Below, one piece after another: positions 8,401 to 17,048 of a DNA stretch of 64,000 nucleotides (positions within the stretch are counted from its first letter, which is position 1; each line of letters opens with the position of its first letter). The notes under the pieces were generated by a model. The model had not been told where the DNA came from. It worked only from the letters and a program-made list of their open reading frames with translations, and ran no database searches. Source of the stretch: Kitasatospora purpeofusca (GTDB taxonomy: Bacteria; Actinomycetota; Actinomycetes; Streptomycetales; Streptomycetaceae); contig NZ_JODS01000005.1 of assembly GCF_000718025.1 (NCBI RefSeq), positions 1 to 64,000 of the forward strand. The letters are read 5' to 3'. The translations under genes were made by a program, and so were the position numbers.

Positions 8401-11106
8401 GGAGCGGTAGCACCGCGCGCTGCCGGTCACCGGATCGGGGACGAAGCGCTCGTCGGTCAGATCGGGGCGGCCGAAGTAGCCGCGCGCCACGCTCGGCCCG
8501 CCGATCCACAGCTCGCCGGGCACCCCGGCGGGCAGCGGCCGGCCGTCGGGGTCGACCACCCAGCAGTCCACGTCCGCCAGCGGCCGACCGATCGGGACCG
8601 TTCCCGAACGCCGGTCCGGCGGGGTCTCCTCCACGGCGCAGCCGAGCACGGACACCGTGGTCTCGGTGGGGCCGTAGTGCACCTGGACGGCCAGCTCGGG
8701 CCGCGCGGCACGGATTCTGGCCACCAGGTCCCACGAGCAGGCCTCGCCCGCGAGGACGAGCAGCTTGCGCGGCAGCACACGGCCGAGGTCACCGTGGGCG
8801 GCGAGCAGTTCCAGATGGCTCGGCACCATTTTCACCGCGTCCACCGGGTGCGACTCCAGGTACTCCCCGTACGCCTCCGGGTCGGTCGCCACCTCCCGGT
8901 CCACCAGGTGCACCGTGCCGCCGGTGGCCAGCGCCCCGAACAGGTTGGTCAGGCCGAGGTCCGCCGCGTGGGTCGACACCAGGGCGAACGAGCCTCCCGC
9001 GACGTCGCACCCGGCCAGTCGCTCCGCCACCGCGTGCAGGTAGTGGGTGATCTGCCGGTGCTCGACCGTGACGCCCTTGGGGCGGCCGGTCGAGCCCGAG
9101 GTGAAGATCAGGTAGGCCGGTGCGGCCGGATCGACGGGCATGCGGGGTGCTCCGTCGGGTTGTTCCGCTACTCCCTGCGGAGCGGACGGATCGTCGATGA
9201 CCAGCAGCTCCGGAGCGGCTCCGGCCAGGTCCGAGCCGCCGCGCCCCGCGAACTCCCGCTCCGCCAGGACGATCCGTGCGCCCGCCGTCGTCAGGATGTC
9301 GGCCAGCCGGTCGTCCGGGTAGGCCGGGTCGAGCGGCAGGTAGGTGGCACCGGCCTTGAGGGTGGCGAGCAGGGCGACCACGAGCGGGGTCCGGCGGTCG
9401 GCCAGGACGGCGACCGGGTCGTGCGGTCGGACTCCGGCCGCGAGCAGCCGGTACGCGAGCCGGTCGGCCCGCCGGTCCAGCTGTCCGTAGGTGAGTTCGC
9501 CGTCCGGGCCCACGACCGCCGTCGCGTCGGGCTGCTCGGCCGCCCAGCGTTCGACCAGGCCGTGCAGCGGCCGGGTGAGGTCGAACTCCCGGCGCGGCCC
9601 GGACAGCAGCGGTCCGTCCACCGGTTCCAGGGCCACCTCGCGCACGGGGCGGTCCAGATCGGAGAGCACGCCGTCCAGCAGGACCGCGTACCACTCGGTG
9701 ATCCGCCGCGCGGTGTGCCGGTCGAAGAGGTCGGTGCGGTAGATCAGCGACCCCTCGTAGGTGTCGCCGGTGGCGTGGGTGCGGCCCGGGGTGTCGGCGT
9801 CGCCCGGTCCGTCCGGCGAGGTGGCCGTGAACGCCAGGTTCAGGTCGAACTTGGCCGTTGTCGCCGGCGGTGCGAAGACCCTCGCCGCCAGGCCCGGGAA
9901 GCGCGGCGCCACCGCCGGGGTGTCGATCACATTGAGGAGGACCTGGAAGATCGGCGTGGTGGAGAGGTCGCGGGCCGGACGCAGCCGGTCCACGATCCGC
10001 TCGAACGGGACCTCGGTGCGGGCGAAGGCCTCCAGCGCCACGTCGCGCACCCGGTGCAGCAGCTCCCGGCCGCTCGGCCCGCCCGAGAGGTCGGTCCGCA
10101 CGGTCAGCGTGTTGACGAAGAAGCCGATCGTGCGCTCGGTGTCGGGATGCCGTCGTCCCGCCTCGGGCACGCCGACCGGTACGTCGTCGACGCCCGAGAG
10201 CCGGGCCAGCAGTTCCTGCCAGACCGCGAGCAGCACCATGAACGGCGTGCAGCCGACCTCGGCGGCCCGCCCGCGCACCTTGGCGGTCAGGGCGGGGGGC
10301 AGGACCACCGGCAGTTCCGCGCCCGTCCGGTCCGCGACCGCCGGGCGGGGCCGGTCGGTGGGCAGGTCGAGGACCGGCTCCAGACCGGACAGCGTACGGA
10401 CCCACCAGCTCAGGTCGGCCTCGGCGCGCTCCCCTTCCTCCGGGCGCCGGGAGAGCCAGTGCGCGTAGTCCGCGTACTGGACCGGCGGCGGCGCGGGAGG
10501 CTCGGCCAGCCCGAGCCGGGCCGAGTAGAGCGCCGCCAGTTCCGCCACCGCCAGCGTCCTCGACCAGGCGTCGAAGGCGATGTGGTGGACGGTCAGCGCC
10601 AGTACGTGTTCCTCGGTGCCGAGCCGGAGCAGCGTCGCCCGCACGGGCGGTTCCACGGCCAGGTCGAACGGCCTGCGCAGGTCCTCCCGGAGGCGGCGGT
10701 CGAGCGACTCCCGTCCGCCCGGCCCGGTCAGATCGGCCTCGGCCAGCGGCACCGCGTCCGCCGGGCCGACCACGGTCGTCGGTTCGCCGTCGGTCTCGAC
10801 GACCAGGCTCCGCAGGACCTGGTGCCGTTCGGCGAGGTCCCGCACCGCCCCCAGCAGCGCGGCGCGGTCCAGCGGTCCGTGCAGGTGCAGTGCGACCGGG
10901 ATCTGGTAGGCGGTGCTCCCCGGGTCCAGCTGGGTGAGGAACCACAGCCGTGCCTGTGCGGCGGACAGCGGTGCCGGGGCGTCCCCGTCCGGCCGGGCGG
11001 GTATCGCCGGGGTGCTGCGGGCGGCGGTGCGGCGGGCCGAGGCCAGCCGGGCGCGCAGGGCGTCGGCGAGCTGGGGGTCCCGCCGCTCGGCGGACACCTC
11101 GGTCAT
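5422..11106 (-). CDS. NRPS (C-A-T-TE) fused to an MFS exporter
   Basis: 1894 residues. Order: condensation domain with HHIAFDAWS (~175, the usual final Gly of HHxxxDG is Ala); adenylation domain with FTSGSTGRPKG (~670), YGPTE and NPNGKVDR; carrier domain LGGDSF (~1074); thioesterase with GHCVGS (nucleophile Cys1230 instead of Ser) and GHYFLKH (His1390). From ~1430 to ~1850 follow 10-12 hydrophobic helices of an EntS/MFS_3-like exporter (FRRPAYLAAVAQLVP), then a short acidic tail. Reading the A-domain pocket by eye gives D-L-T-K-V-A-H-V-S-K, close to Asp/Asn codes; tentative. The ATG overlaps the upstream NRPS stop (ATGA), so the two are translationally coupled. It should add the last residue, release the product and possibly export it. 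Confidence 0.93.
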   Translation of the reverse strand: MTEVSAERRDPQLADALRARLASARRTAARSTPAIPARPDGDAPAPLSAAQARLWFLTQLDPGSTAYQIPVALHLHGPLDRAALLGAVRDLAERHQVLRSLVVETDGEPTTVVGPADAVPLAEADLTGPGGRESLDRRLREDLRRPFDLAVEPPVRATLLRLGTEEHVLALTVHHIAFDAWSRTLAVAELAALYSARLGLAEPPAPPPVQYADYAHWLSRRPEEGERAEADLSWWVRTLSGLEPVLDLPTDRPRPAVADRTGAELPVVLPPALTAKVRGRAAEVGCTPFMVLLAVWQELLARLSGVDDVPVGVPEAGRRHPDTERTIGFFVNTLTVRTDLSGGPSGRELLHRVRDVALEAFARTEVPFERIVDRLRPARDLSTTPIFQVLLNVIDTPAVAPRFPGLAARVFAPPATTAKFDLNLAFTATSPDGPGDADTPGRTHATGDTYEGSLIYRTDLFDRHTARRITEWYAVLLDGVLSDLDRPVREVALEPVDGPLLSGPRREFDLTRPLHGLVERWAAEQPDATAVVGPDGELTYGQLDRRADRLAYRLLAAGVRPHDPVAVLADRRTPLVVALLATLKAGATYLPLDPAYPDDRLADILTTAGARIVLAEREFAGRGGSDLAGAAPELLVIDDPSAPQGVAEQPDGAPRMPVDPAAPAYLIFTSGSTGRPKGVTVEHRQITHYLHAVAERLAGCDVAGGSFALVSTHAADLGLTNLFGALATGGTVHLVDREVATDPEAYGEYLESHPVDAVKMVPSHLELLAAHGDLGRVLPRKLLVLAGEACSWDLVARIRAARPELAVQVHYGPTETTVSVLGCAVEETPPDRRSGTVPIGRPLADVDCWVVDPDGRPLPAGVPGELWIGGPSVARGYFGRPDLTDERFVPDPVTGSARCYRSGDRVRLTEAGLFEFLGRVDDQVKIRGFRVEPGEVATALRDLPELAEAVVLPVGEAHAGRLAAWVTPAVPESAVDVARVRTALRGRLPDYMVPSAIVVLPALPLNPNGKVDRSALPAPEPAASAERVAPSTPTELRVARAWAQVLEPGAADSPGAGVGIGVGIGVDDDFFALGGDSFRAVRAVRAIDPTLRVIDLFTRPTVRELAAFLDAAEAGGPDGERRLLHRLAGPPPGRVPTVTVVCVPYGGGSAAAYGPLATELATAMPGAAVLAVELPGHDPARPDEPLLPLTVLVDRVVAELTELTGPAGPAGPAGPASAAGPGPVVVYGHCVGSAAATELALRLEAEGVPVTGLLVGGSFPGARLPGRLSTWLRGKFPATRWTSDRAYRDFLRTLGGIDDDGDGNGNSAANGEAADAAQRTMLRALRHDVDQAQGWFTGELTRPDARRLRAPVLCLIGERDRSTELYEERFAEWGAFADRVELATLPRAGHYFLKHQAAQLAALVGERLGAWAGGLLPEPIADVTVVGGRARRDLRDFYLVAAGQTVSLIGSALTSFALGVWAYQRSGRVLDYALISMLAMLPAIVAGPLGGAVADRIDRRRVMLACDAVSATATVSLVAALWSDSLALWQVGLIVGVMSLVTAFRRPAYLAAVAQLVPKPYLVQANGLANLGAGLGTLIAPLAGGALIGLVGLPWVVAVDVASFLVGLAALLRVRFPDRLFRRQEESFARTVVGGWRFLARRRPLLVMIVFFMVENYLGTLAVTLTVPSVLSFSGTTAVGVVTAVGGAGAVAGSLLVALWGGTARRATGMVGFVGGVGLGVVLVGLRPSVTLAAVGALVWWASMSILNAHWLAIIQLKVGPELQGRVLATNQMLAVAMTPLAFLTAPPLAERFSGLLDRGGALAATVGRVLGTGPGRGTGLLLVTCGALLIVWAALGLSYRPLRYMEDELPDAVAGAEIAEDLDALQAAADLALTGGAPTDGLSGSSSRSLRAD

Positions 11107-14100
11107 GCGGCACCGCCGGCGGGGTGGGAGGCCGGGTGGGAGGCGGGGGTGGCGAGGTCGGGCGAGTCGGCAGGATCCGGCGATGCGGCGGGACCGGGCG
11201 ATGCGACGAGGTCGGCCAGCAGCAGCGCCTCCAGCCCGGCGGCGAAGTCGGCCAGGACCGGGTGCTCGAACAGCAGCCGCACCGGCACGGCCAGGTCCAG
11301 CGCCGCGATCAGCCGGCCCACGACCCGGGTGGCCGCCAGCGAGTGCCCGCCGAGCGCGAAGAAGTCGTCGTGGGCACCGACCTCGGCGACACCGAGCACG
11401 GTCTCCCACACCTCGGCCGCCAGCAGTTCGGCGTCGGTGCGCGGGGCGATCCGGTCGCGGCCGGACGCGTGACCGGACTCACCACCGTTGGATTCACGGC
11501 CGGGCGCGGGGAGGGCGCCCCGGTCGACCTTGCCCGAGGCCGTCAGGGGCAGGGCGTCGAGCACGACCCACCGCCGGGGCACCATGTGGTCCGGGACGCG
11601 GGCGCGCAGGCGCTCCTCGACCCCGGTCGCACTGACTGTGGTCGCCGCCGAGGGGCCCACCGCGAGGTAGCCGACCAGGTGGGCGTCCGCTCCGTCGCCG
11701 AGGACCACGACGGCCGCGTCCACCACCGCCGGTTCGGTGCGCAGGGCGGTCTCGATCTCGCCGAGTTCGACCCGGTGGCCGCGCAGCTTCACCTGCTGGT
11801 CGCGGCGGCCCCGGAATTCGAGGGTGCCTCCCCCGGCCTCCGGCCAGGGGGACGCCGACGGCCGCCAGCGGGCCAGATCGCCGGTCCGGTAGCGCCTCCC
11901 GCCGGGTGCGAGCGGATCCGTGGCGAACGGATCCGCGGCGAACGGATCCGGCCGGAACGACGTCTCGGTCGCGTCGGGCCGGTTGCGGTAGCCCCTGGCG
12001 ACGCCCGCACCGCCGATCCACAGCTCCCCGGTCACTCCCGGCGGCACCAACCGGCCCATGGCGTCCAGCACATAGGCCGTCTCCCCGGCCAGCGGGCGGC
12101 CGATCGGCACCGCCCCGCCGACGGGGGGCCGCACCCGTGCCACGGTCGAGTAGACCGTGCTCTCGGTGGGCCCGTAGGCGTTCCACAACTCGCCTGTCCG
12201 TGCCAGGAGTTCACCGGCCAGCTCGGGGTCCAGCAGCTCGCCGATGCTGACCACGCGCACCCCCGGTGCCGACCACTGGGCGGCGACCAGCATCCGGAGC
12301 GTCGTCGGCGTGGCGGTCATCAGCGTCACCCCGGCCCGCTCGACGAACCGCGCGACGGCGTACCCGTCCACCGCGGCCTCGCGGTCCAGCATCGCCAGCC
12401 GGAGCCCGCAGGCCAGGCCGACCCAGAGTTCGAACCCGAACACGTCGAAGGCCGGTGAGGTGAGCCCCAGCATCACGTCCTCGGGCCGGACGCCCGGCGT
12501 GATCCGCATCGCGGCCACGAAGGCCGCCAGGTTCGCGTGGGTGACCTCCACGCCCTTGGGCAGGCCGGTCGAACCGGAGGTGTACAGCACGTAGGCCAGC
12601 CCCTCGGGGACAAGCTCGGGCAGCGCCAGCGGCCCCGCGGGTGCACTTTGCAAAGTGCCCAGCGCACTTTGCAAAGTGTTCGGGGACTTTGCAAAGTGCA
12701 CCCACACCGGCCCGGGGCCGCCCGGGCCGCCCAGATCGAGGAGGCCGGCACCGACCGCCTCGGCCAGTTCGCCGGCGAGCGCGAGGGTGTCCCCGGCGGC
12801 GACGACCACGGTCGCCCCGGAGTCGGCGAGTTGGGCGCGCAGCCGTTCGACGGGCTGGTCCGGCTCCAGGGGGACGTACGCCGCGCCGGCGCGCAGGACG
12901 CCAAGCAGGGCCGCGGGGAGGTAGCGGTCGCGGGGAAGGCAGACCCCGACGGTGAACGACCCCACCGGTTCCGCCCCGGGCTCGAACGCCGTTGCCGTCG
13001 CGGGCGCGGGCGCCGTCGCAGGCGCGGTCACCGTCGCGGTTGCCGTCGCGGTTGCCGTCGATGCCGCGAGCAGGGCCTCGGCCACCCGCCGGGACCGTTC
13101 GGCCAGTTCCCCGTAACCGAGTTCGCCGGCCGAGTCGGAGACGGCCACGGCAGTCGGCCGCCGGGCGGCCTGTTCGAGCACGGCCGCCACCACGGTCCGC
13201 GGACCGTCGGCCGGCAGCGGGACTCCGGTGCCCGCGGCGAGCAGTTCGGCCCGCTCCGCCGCGCTCACCAGCTCCAGGGCCGACAGCGGAAGGTCGGGAT
13301 CCGCGGCCGCGGCGCCCAGGATCCGGAGCAGCCGGTCGGCGAACGCCTCGGCGTCGGCCGGGCCGAACCGGTCCGCGTCGTACGCGATCCGCAGTTCGGG
13401 CCCCTGCACCGTCTCGTTGACGAACACGGTCAGCGGTGCCTGGGTCCCGCCGCCGGTCGCCTCGCCGAGCAGTTCCAGCCGGACGCCGTCGTGCTCCACC
13501 GCCACCGGGAGGCCGGCCGGCTGGAGCGAGAGCACCACCGGGGTGCCCATCGTCCCCCGGGGGTGCTCGATGCCGGCGGCCTCGAAGGCCTCCTGCACGG
13601 TGAACCCCGAGTGGTCCATGACACGGGCGGTGGTGGCGGCGGCACGGCCGACGGTGCTCCGGAAGGACTCCCCCTCCGCCAGCCGCAGCCTGACCGGGCT
13701 GATCCCGACCAGTGGCCCGACGACAGCCTCCAGTTCGGGGTGCGCCCGGTGCGCCACGGCCGCGCCGAGCACGACGTCGGACCGGCCGGTGAGGCCCGCG
13801 ACCAGTACGCCGAGCGCGGTCAGGAAGGTGGCGAACGGGGTGGATCCGCAGTCGGCCGCGAGCTTGCGCAGCGCGGCCGCCGTCCCGACGTCGAGGGGAC
13901 GGGCCAGCCGTTCGCCGCCGGGCCTGCCGGGGCCCGCAGACTCGGTAGGGAGAAGGTCGTGCGGCGGGACAGCGTCCGCCAACTCCCGTGCCCAGAAGGC
14001 CCGCAGCTCCTCGGCCCGCTCGGGTCCGGCGGCGAGCGCGCGTTCGTGCAGCGCGAGGTCGCCGACCTGGACGGGCGGCGGCGCGAGCTCCGGGCCGTCG

Positions 14101-16502
14101 TCCGAGCGGTCGTCCGCCCTTCCGGCCAGGCCCGCTGCCAGCTCCGACATCAGCACGCCGATCGACCAGCCGTCGAACGCCACATGGTCGGTCACGACGA
14201 CCAGTTCGGCGTCGTCCTCGTCGAGCCGGAGCAGCGCGGCCCGCAGCAGCGGTGTCTCGGTGGCGAGGTCGAAGACGTGGCTCGCGGCCGCGCGCGTCAG
14301 CTCGGCGGCCTGCTTCACCTGCTCCGCCCCGGACACACCCCTGAGATCGTGCTCCTCGAACGGCACCGGGGCCGGCGGCCGGACCGAGGCGACCGGCTCC
14401 TCGTCCACCGCCCGACCGGAGGCATCCACACCCACACCGTCCGCCCCGGCACCGACCACCGCAGCACCGGTCACCCCGGCGCCGAACACCGCAGCACCGG
14501 GCAGCACGACGCTGCGCAGCACCTCGTGCCGCTCGACCACCGCGTCCAACGCGGCCCGCAGCCGCGCCGTGCCCGGCAGTCCGCGCAGGCGCAGCCGGAA
14601 GGCGATGGTGGTGGCACGCTCGCCGGAACCGATCTGCCTCAGCAGCCACATCCCCTGCTGCGCGGCCGTCAGCGGGTAGCTGTCCCGCCCGGGGTGACGG
14701 ACCAGCGCGGGCGCGTTGCCCGAGCCGTCGGCCGACCCGTCCCGCAGCAGCGTGGCGAGGCCGGCGACGGTTGGCGCGGCGAGGAAGTCCGTCAGCGACA
14801 CGGCCGTGCCGAAGTCGCGGCCCAGCACGGCGCAGACCCGGGCGGCCGCCAGCGAGTGCCCGCCGAGCGCCCCGAATTCGTCGTGGATGCCGACCTCGGC
14901 CGGACCGAGACCGAGGACACCGGCGACGGTCTCCGCGATCCGCTGCTCGGTGCCGGTGCGCGGGGCGGTGTACTCGGTGTCGACCGCGCGGCCGAACTCC
15001 AGCGCGGCCAGCGCGGCACGGTCGGTCTTGCCGGTCGGTCCGGCGGGCAGCCGGTCGAGGACGGCGACCCGGGAGGGGACCAGGTGCTCCGGCAGCCTGT
15101 CCCGCAGCCAGTCCCGGAGTCGGGCCTCGGTGAGGGTCCGGTCGGCCGACTCCGCGTAGGCCAGGAGCAGTCGGGTGCCGTCCCCGTCGGCCGGCGCCAG
15201 CGCCACGGCGTGCCGGACGGCCGGGTGCCCGGCGAGTGTCGCCTCGACCTCGCCCAGCTCGATCCGGAAGCCGCGGACCTTCACCTGGTCGTCGATCCGC
15301 CCGGCGAAGTGGTGGAGCCCGTCGACCCGCCGCACCAGGTCGCCGGTCCGGTAGTGCCGGACTCCGGCGGCGTCCGTGACGAACCGTTCGGCCGTCAGCT
15401 CCGGCCTGCCCAGATAGCCGCGGCCGACCAGCGGGCCGGACACCCAGAGTTCCCCGGTCTCGCCGTCGCCCAGCGGGTTCCCGGCGGCGTCGCGGACCGA
15501 CAGCCCGCTGCCCGCGTAGGGCGATCCGATCGGCGGTTCCGCCCGCCCGGTCGCGGGCACCTCGTGGGTCGCGCAGCTCACGGTGCACTCGGTCGGGCCG
15601 TAGCTCTGGACGACCCGTCGCACACCGGCGTTGGCGTGGATCCGGTCCGCCAGGGCCCGGGTGAGCGGTTCGCCGCCCGCCCGGACGGTGCGCACGCCCG
15701 GCGGCAGCGGCTCGCGTACGAGGGCGGCCAGCGCGGACGGCGTCCCGTAGACCGTGGTGACCAGGTCGCGTGCGGGGAGGGCCGACAGGGCGAGCAGGTT
15801 CTCGGCCAGGATCACCGTCCCGCCGCGGAGCAGCGGGAGGAACAACTGCGTCACCGAGGGGTCGAAGCAGACCGAGGTCGCGGCCAGCATGCCGCGGAGT
15901 TCGTCGGCCGAGTACACGGACGACTCCCATTGCAGCAGGGCCGCGACGTTGCGGTGCTCGACCACCACTCCCTTGGGCTGTCCGGTCGTGCCGGAGGTGT
16001 ACATCACGTAGGCGGCGTCCGTCGGCGCGCCGTCGGCGGCAAGGTCGAGGCCGAGGTCGAGGTCGGCCCGCTGATCCGCACCCCGGCCCACCGTCCCGAC
16101 GTCCAACACCTCGACGCCGGTGGCCCGGAGGACGTCGCCGCGGCGCCGGAGGACGGCCGCCGAGGAGACCAGGCACTCGATCCCGGCGTCCGCGGCGATG
16201 AACTCCGACCGGCTCGCCGGGTACGCCGGATCCAGCGGCACATACGCCGCACCGGCCTTCCAGACCCCCAGCAGCGCGGGGACCAGCCACTCGTCCCGCT
16301 CCAGGCAGACGCCCACCAGCGAACCCCGTCCGACCCCCAGCCGGCGCAGCTCGCGGGCCACCGCACCGGCCCGCCGGTGGAGTTCCGCGTACGTGAGCCG
16401 GACCGCCCCCGCGATCACGGCGATCCCGTCCGGAACCCGTCCTGCCGTCTCCTCCATCGCCCGATGAACCAGGCCGATCCCGAACGTGCCCGCCGACGCC
16501 AT
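11103..16502 (-). CDS. NRPS, loading A-T plus C-A-T module
   Basis: 1799 residues: A1 (YTSGTTGQPKG, SYGPTECT, GKTDR), T1 (LGGHSL, Ser ~549), C2 (DHVAFDGWS ~772; first His of HHxxxDG is Asp, the catalytic second His is kept), A2 (YTSGSTGLPKG ~1305, AYGPTEST, SGKVDR), T2 (LGGHSL ~1720). No C domain precedes A1, so this is a starter module followed by one extension module. Pocket residues read by eye: A1 D-P-T-Y-R-G-S-V-S-K (no match I know), A2 D-V-F-T-V-I-A-V-Y-K (part resembles Phe/Tyr codes); both tentative. A2 holds an Ala/Thr low-complexity insert (~1145-1170) and an AT-rich palindrome array. The start was chosen for its GAGGGGG at good spacing; a GTG-type upstream extension is less likely. 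Confidence 0.92.
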   Translation of the reverse strand: MASAGTFGIGLVHRAMEETAGRVPDGIAVIAGAVRLTYAELHRRAGAVARELRRLGVGRGSLVGVCLERDEWLVPALLGVWKAGAAYVPLDPAYPASRSEFIAADAGIECLVSSAAVLRRRGDVLRATGVEVLDVGTVGRGADQRADLDLGLDLAADGAPTDAAYVMYTSGTTGQPKGVVVEHRNVAALLQWESSVYSADELRGMLAATSVCFDPSVTQLFLPLLRGGTVILAENLLALSALPARDLVTTVYGTPSALAALVREPLPPGVRTVRAGGEPLTRALADRIHANAGVRRVVQSYGPTECTVSCATHEVPATGRAEPPIGSPYAGSGLSVRDAAGNPLGDGETGELWVSGPLVGRGYLGRPELTAERFVTDAAGVRHYRTGDLVRRVDGLHHFAGRIDDQVKVRGFRIELGEVEATLAGHPAVRHAVALAPADGDGTRLLLAYAESADRTLTEARLRDWLRDRLPEHLVPSRVAVLDRLPAGPTGKTDRAALAALEFGRAVDTEYTAPRTGTEQRIAETVAGVLGLGPAEVGIHDEFGALGGHSLAAARVCAVLGRDFGTAVSLTDFLAAPTVAGLATLLRDGSADGSGNAPALVRHPGRDSYPLTAAQQGMWLLRQIGSGERATTIAFRLRLRGLPGTARLRAALDAVVERHEVLRSVVLPGAAVFGAGVTGAAVVGAGADGVGVDASGRAVDEEPVASVRPPAPVPFEEHDLRGVSGAEQVKQAAELTRAAASHVFDLATETPLLRAALLRLDEDDAELVVVTDHVAFDGWSIGVLMSELAAGLAGRADDRSDDGPELAPPPVQVGDLALHERALAAGPERAEELRAFWARELADAVPPHDLLPTESAGPGRPGGERLARPLDVGTAAALRKLAADCGSTPFATFLTALGVLVAGLTGRSDVVLGAAVAHRAHPELEAVVGPLVGISPVRLRLAEGESFRSTVGRAAATTARVMDHSGFTVQEAFEAAGIEHPRGTMGTPVVLSLQPAGLPVAVEHDGVRLELLGEATGGGTQAPLTVFVNETVQGPELRIAYDADRFGPADAEAFADRLLRILGAAAADPDLPLSALELVSAAERAELLAAGTGVPLPADGPRTVVAAVLEQAARRPTAVAVSDSAGELGYGELAERSRRVAEALLAASTATATATATVTAPATAPAPATATAFEPGAEPVGSFTVGVCLPRDRYLPAALLGVLRAGAAYVPLEPDQPVERLRAQLADSGATVVVAAGDTLALAGELAEAVGAGLLDLGGPGGPGPVWVHFAKSPNTLQSALGTLQSAPAGPLALPELVPEGLAYVLYTSGSTGLPKGVEVTHANLAAFVAAMRITPGVRPEDVMLGLTSPAFDVFGFELWVGLACGLRLAMLDREAAVDGYAVARFVERAGVTLMTATPTTLRMLVAAQWSAPGVRVVSIGELLDPELAGELLARTGELWNAYGPTESTVYSTVARVRPPVGGAVPIGRPLAGETAYVLDAMGRLVPPGVTGELWIGGAGVARGYRNRPDATETSFRPDPFAADPFATDPLAPGGRRYRTGDLARWRPSASPWPEAGGGTLEFRGRRDQQVKLRGHRVELGEIETALRTEPAVVDAAVVVLGDGADAHLVGYLAVGPSAATTVSATGVEERLRARVPDHMVPRRWVVLDALPLTASGKVDRGALPAPGRESNGGESGHASGRDRIAPRTDAELLAAEVWETVLGVAEVGAHDDFFALGGHSLAATRVVGRLIAALDLAVPVRLLFEHPVLADFAAGLEALLLADLVASPGPAASPDPADSPDLATPASHPASHPAGGAA
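12643..12700. repeat. Three copies of palindrome ACTTTGCAAAGT inside the NRPS gene
   Basis: The perfect 12-bp palindrome ACTTTGCAAAGT occurs at 12645-12656, 12666-12677 and 12686-12697; the first extends to 16 bp. Start-to-start distances are 21 and 20 bp, close to two helical turns. The sites are AT-rich islands in very GC-rich coding DNA and encode a non-conserved linker of A2 (reading HFAKS once and TLQSA twice). Spacing and symmetry suit an operator array; no binding protein is known to me. Confidence 0.9.
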
Positions 16503-17017
16503 TGTCGATCCCCCTCTGAACCTGCCATGACACCGGAACAGGCCCTGTCGGGCGTCCCGGTGCAATCGAACTCCGAGCGCTGGTCAGCTCCGCCGTCGCT
16601 GCTGCGCGCACGGTCGAGCAACCCGAGAAGGGACGGCCCGAAGGCGTTCAGGGGCGGGCTCCCAGCGGCGCGCCCACCGTACTGGCCCGCCTCCGGCGGG
16701 GTCCAGGGTTGTGATCGTCAGGAACATGCCGCGGGTACGACGCCCCGCCGGGCGAGCGCTCTCCCCGTGCGAACGACCCGCCGCCGGACGGGCCCTGCGC
16801 CGGACCGGGTTCCTGCGGGCGGCGGGTCCGCGCCGCCACCGCGCGGCCTCCTGCCCTCGCCGGCCACGATCCGGGCCGGAGTGCGGCCCACCGGACGAGG
16901 GCCCGGGCCTCGACCGCCGTGCTCGGTCGGCGGAACCGGGATCGCCGCCCCGGCCGGTGCGGCAAGGGCCTGCTCCGCTCATCAGGCGCCGGTGACGGTC
17001 CGGACGGCGTCCCGGGG
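16503..17017. other. 515-bp gap upstream of the NRPS operon
   Basis: Contains no credible gene. It must hold the promoter of the two NRPS genes unless they are read through from the regulator gene upstream. Its left part near 16982-17012 carries a duplicate of the regulator gene's 3' end. No SARP-type 11-bp direct repeat like that at 20458 was recognised here. Confidence 0.45.
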
Positions 17018-17048
17018 TCAGGCGCCGATGGCGGTCCGGACGGCGTCC
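16982..17048. repeat. 36-bp-period duplication of the SARP gene's 3' end
   Basis: The last ~11 codons of the SARP gene, stop included, are repeated immediately downstream with a period of 36 bp and two mismatches over 31 bp. As 36 is a multiple of three, the second TGA is in frame with the first, so readthrough would add 12 residues and stop again. Confidence 0.85.

Noticed and set aside
5857..11472. A very long plus-strand open frame opposite the NRPS-MFS gene
   Set aside because: Its translation is Arg/Gly/Glu/Gln-rich with no domains; it exists because GC-rich codons on the other strand rarely make stops. The minus strand has unmistakable NRPS and MFS motifs.
12643..12700. Palindrome array considered as an insertion-sequence end or attachment site
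   Set aside because: No transposase or integrase nearby and the host gene stays in frame; an operator-like array fits better.
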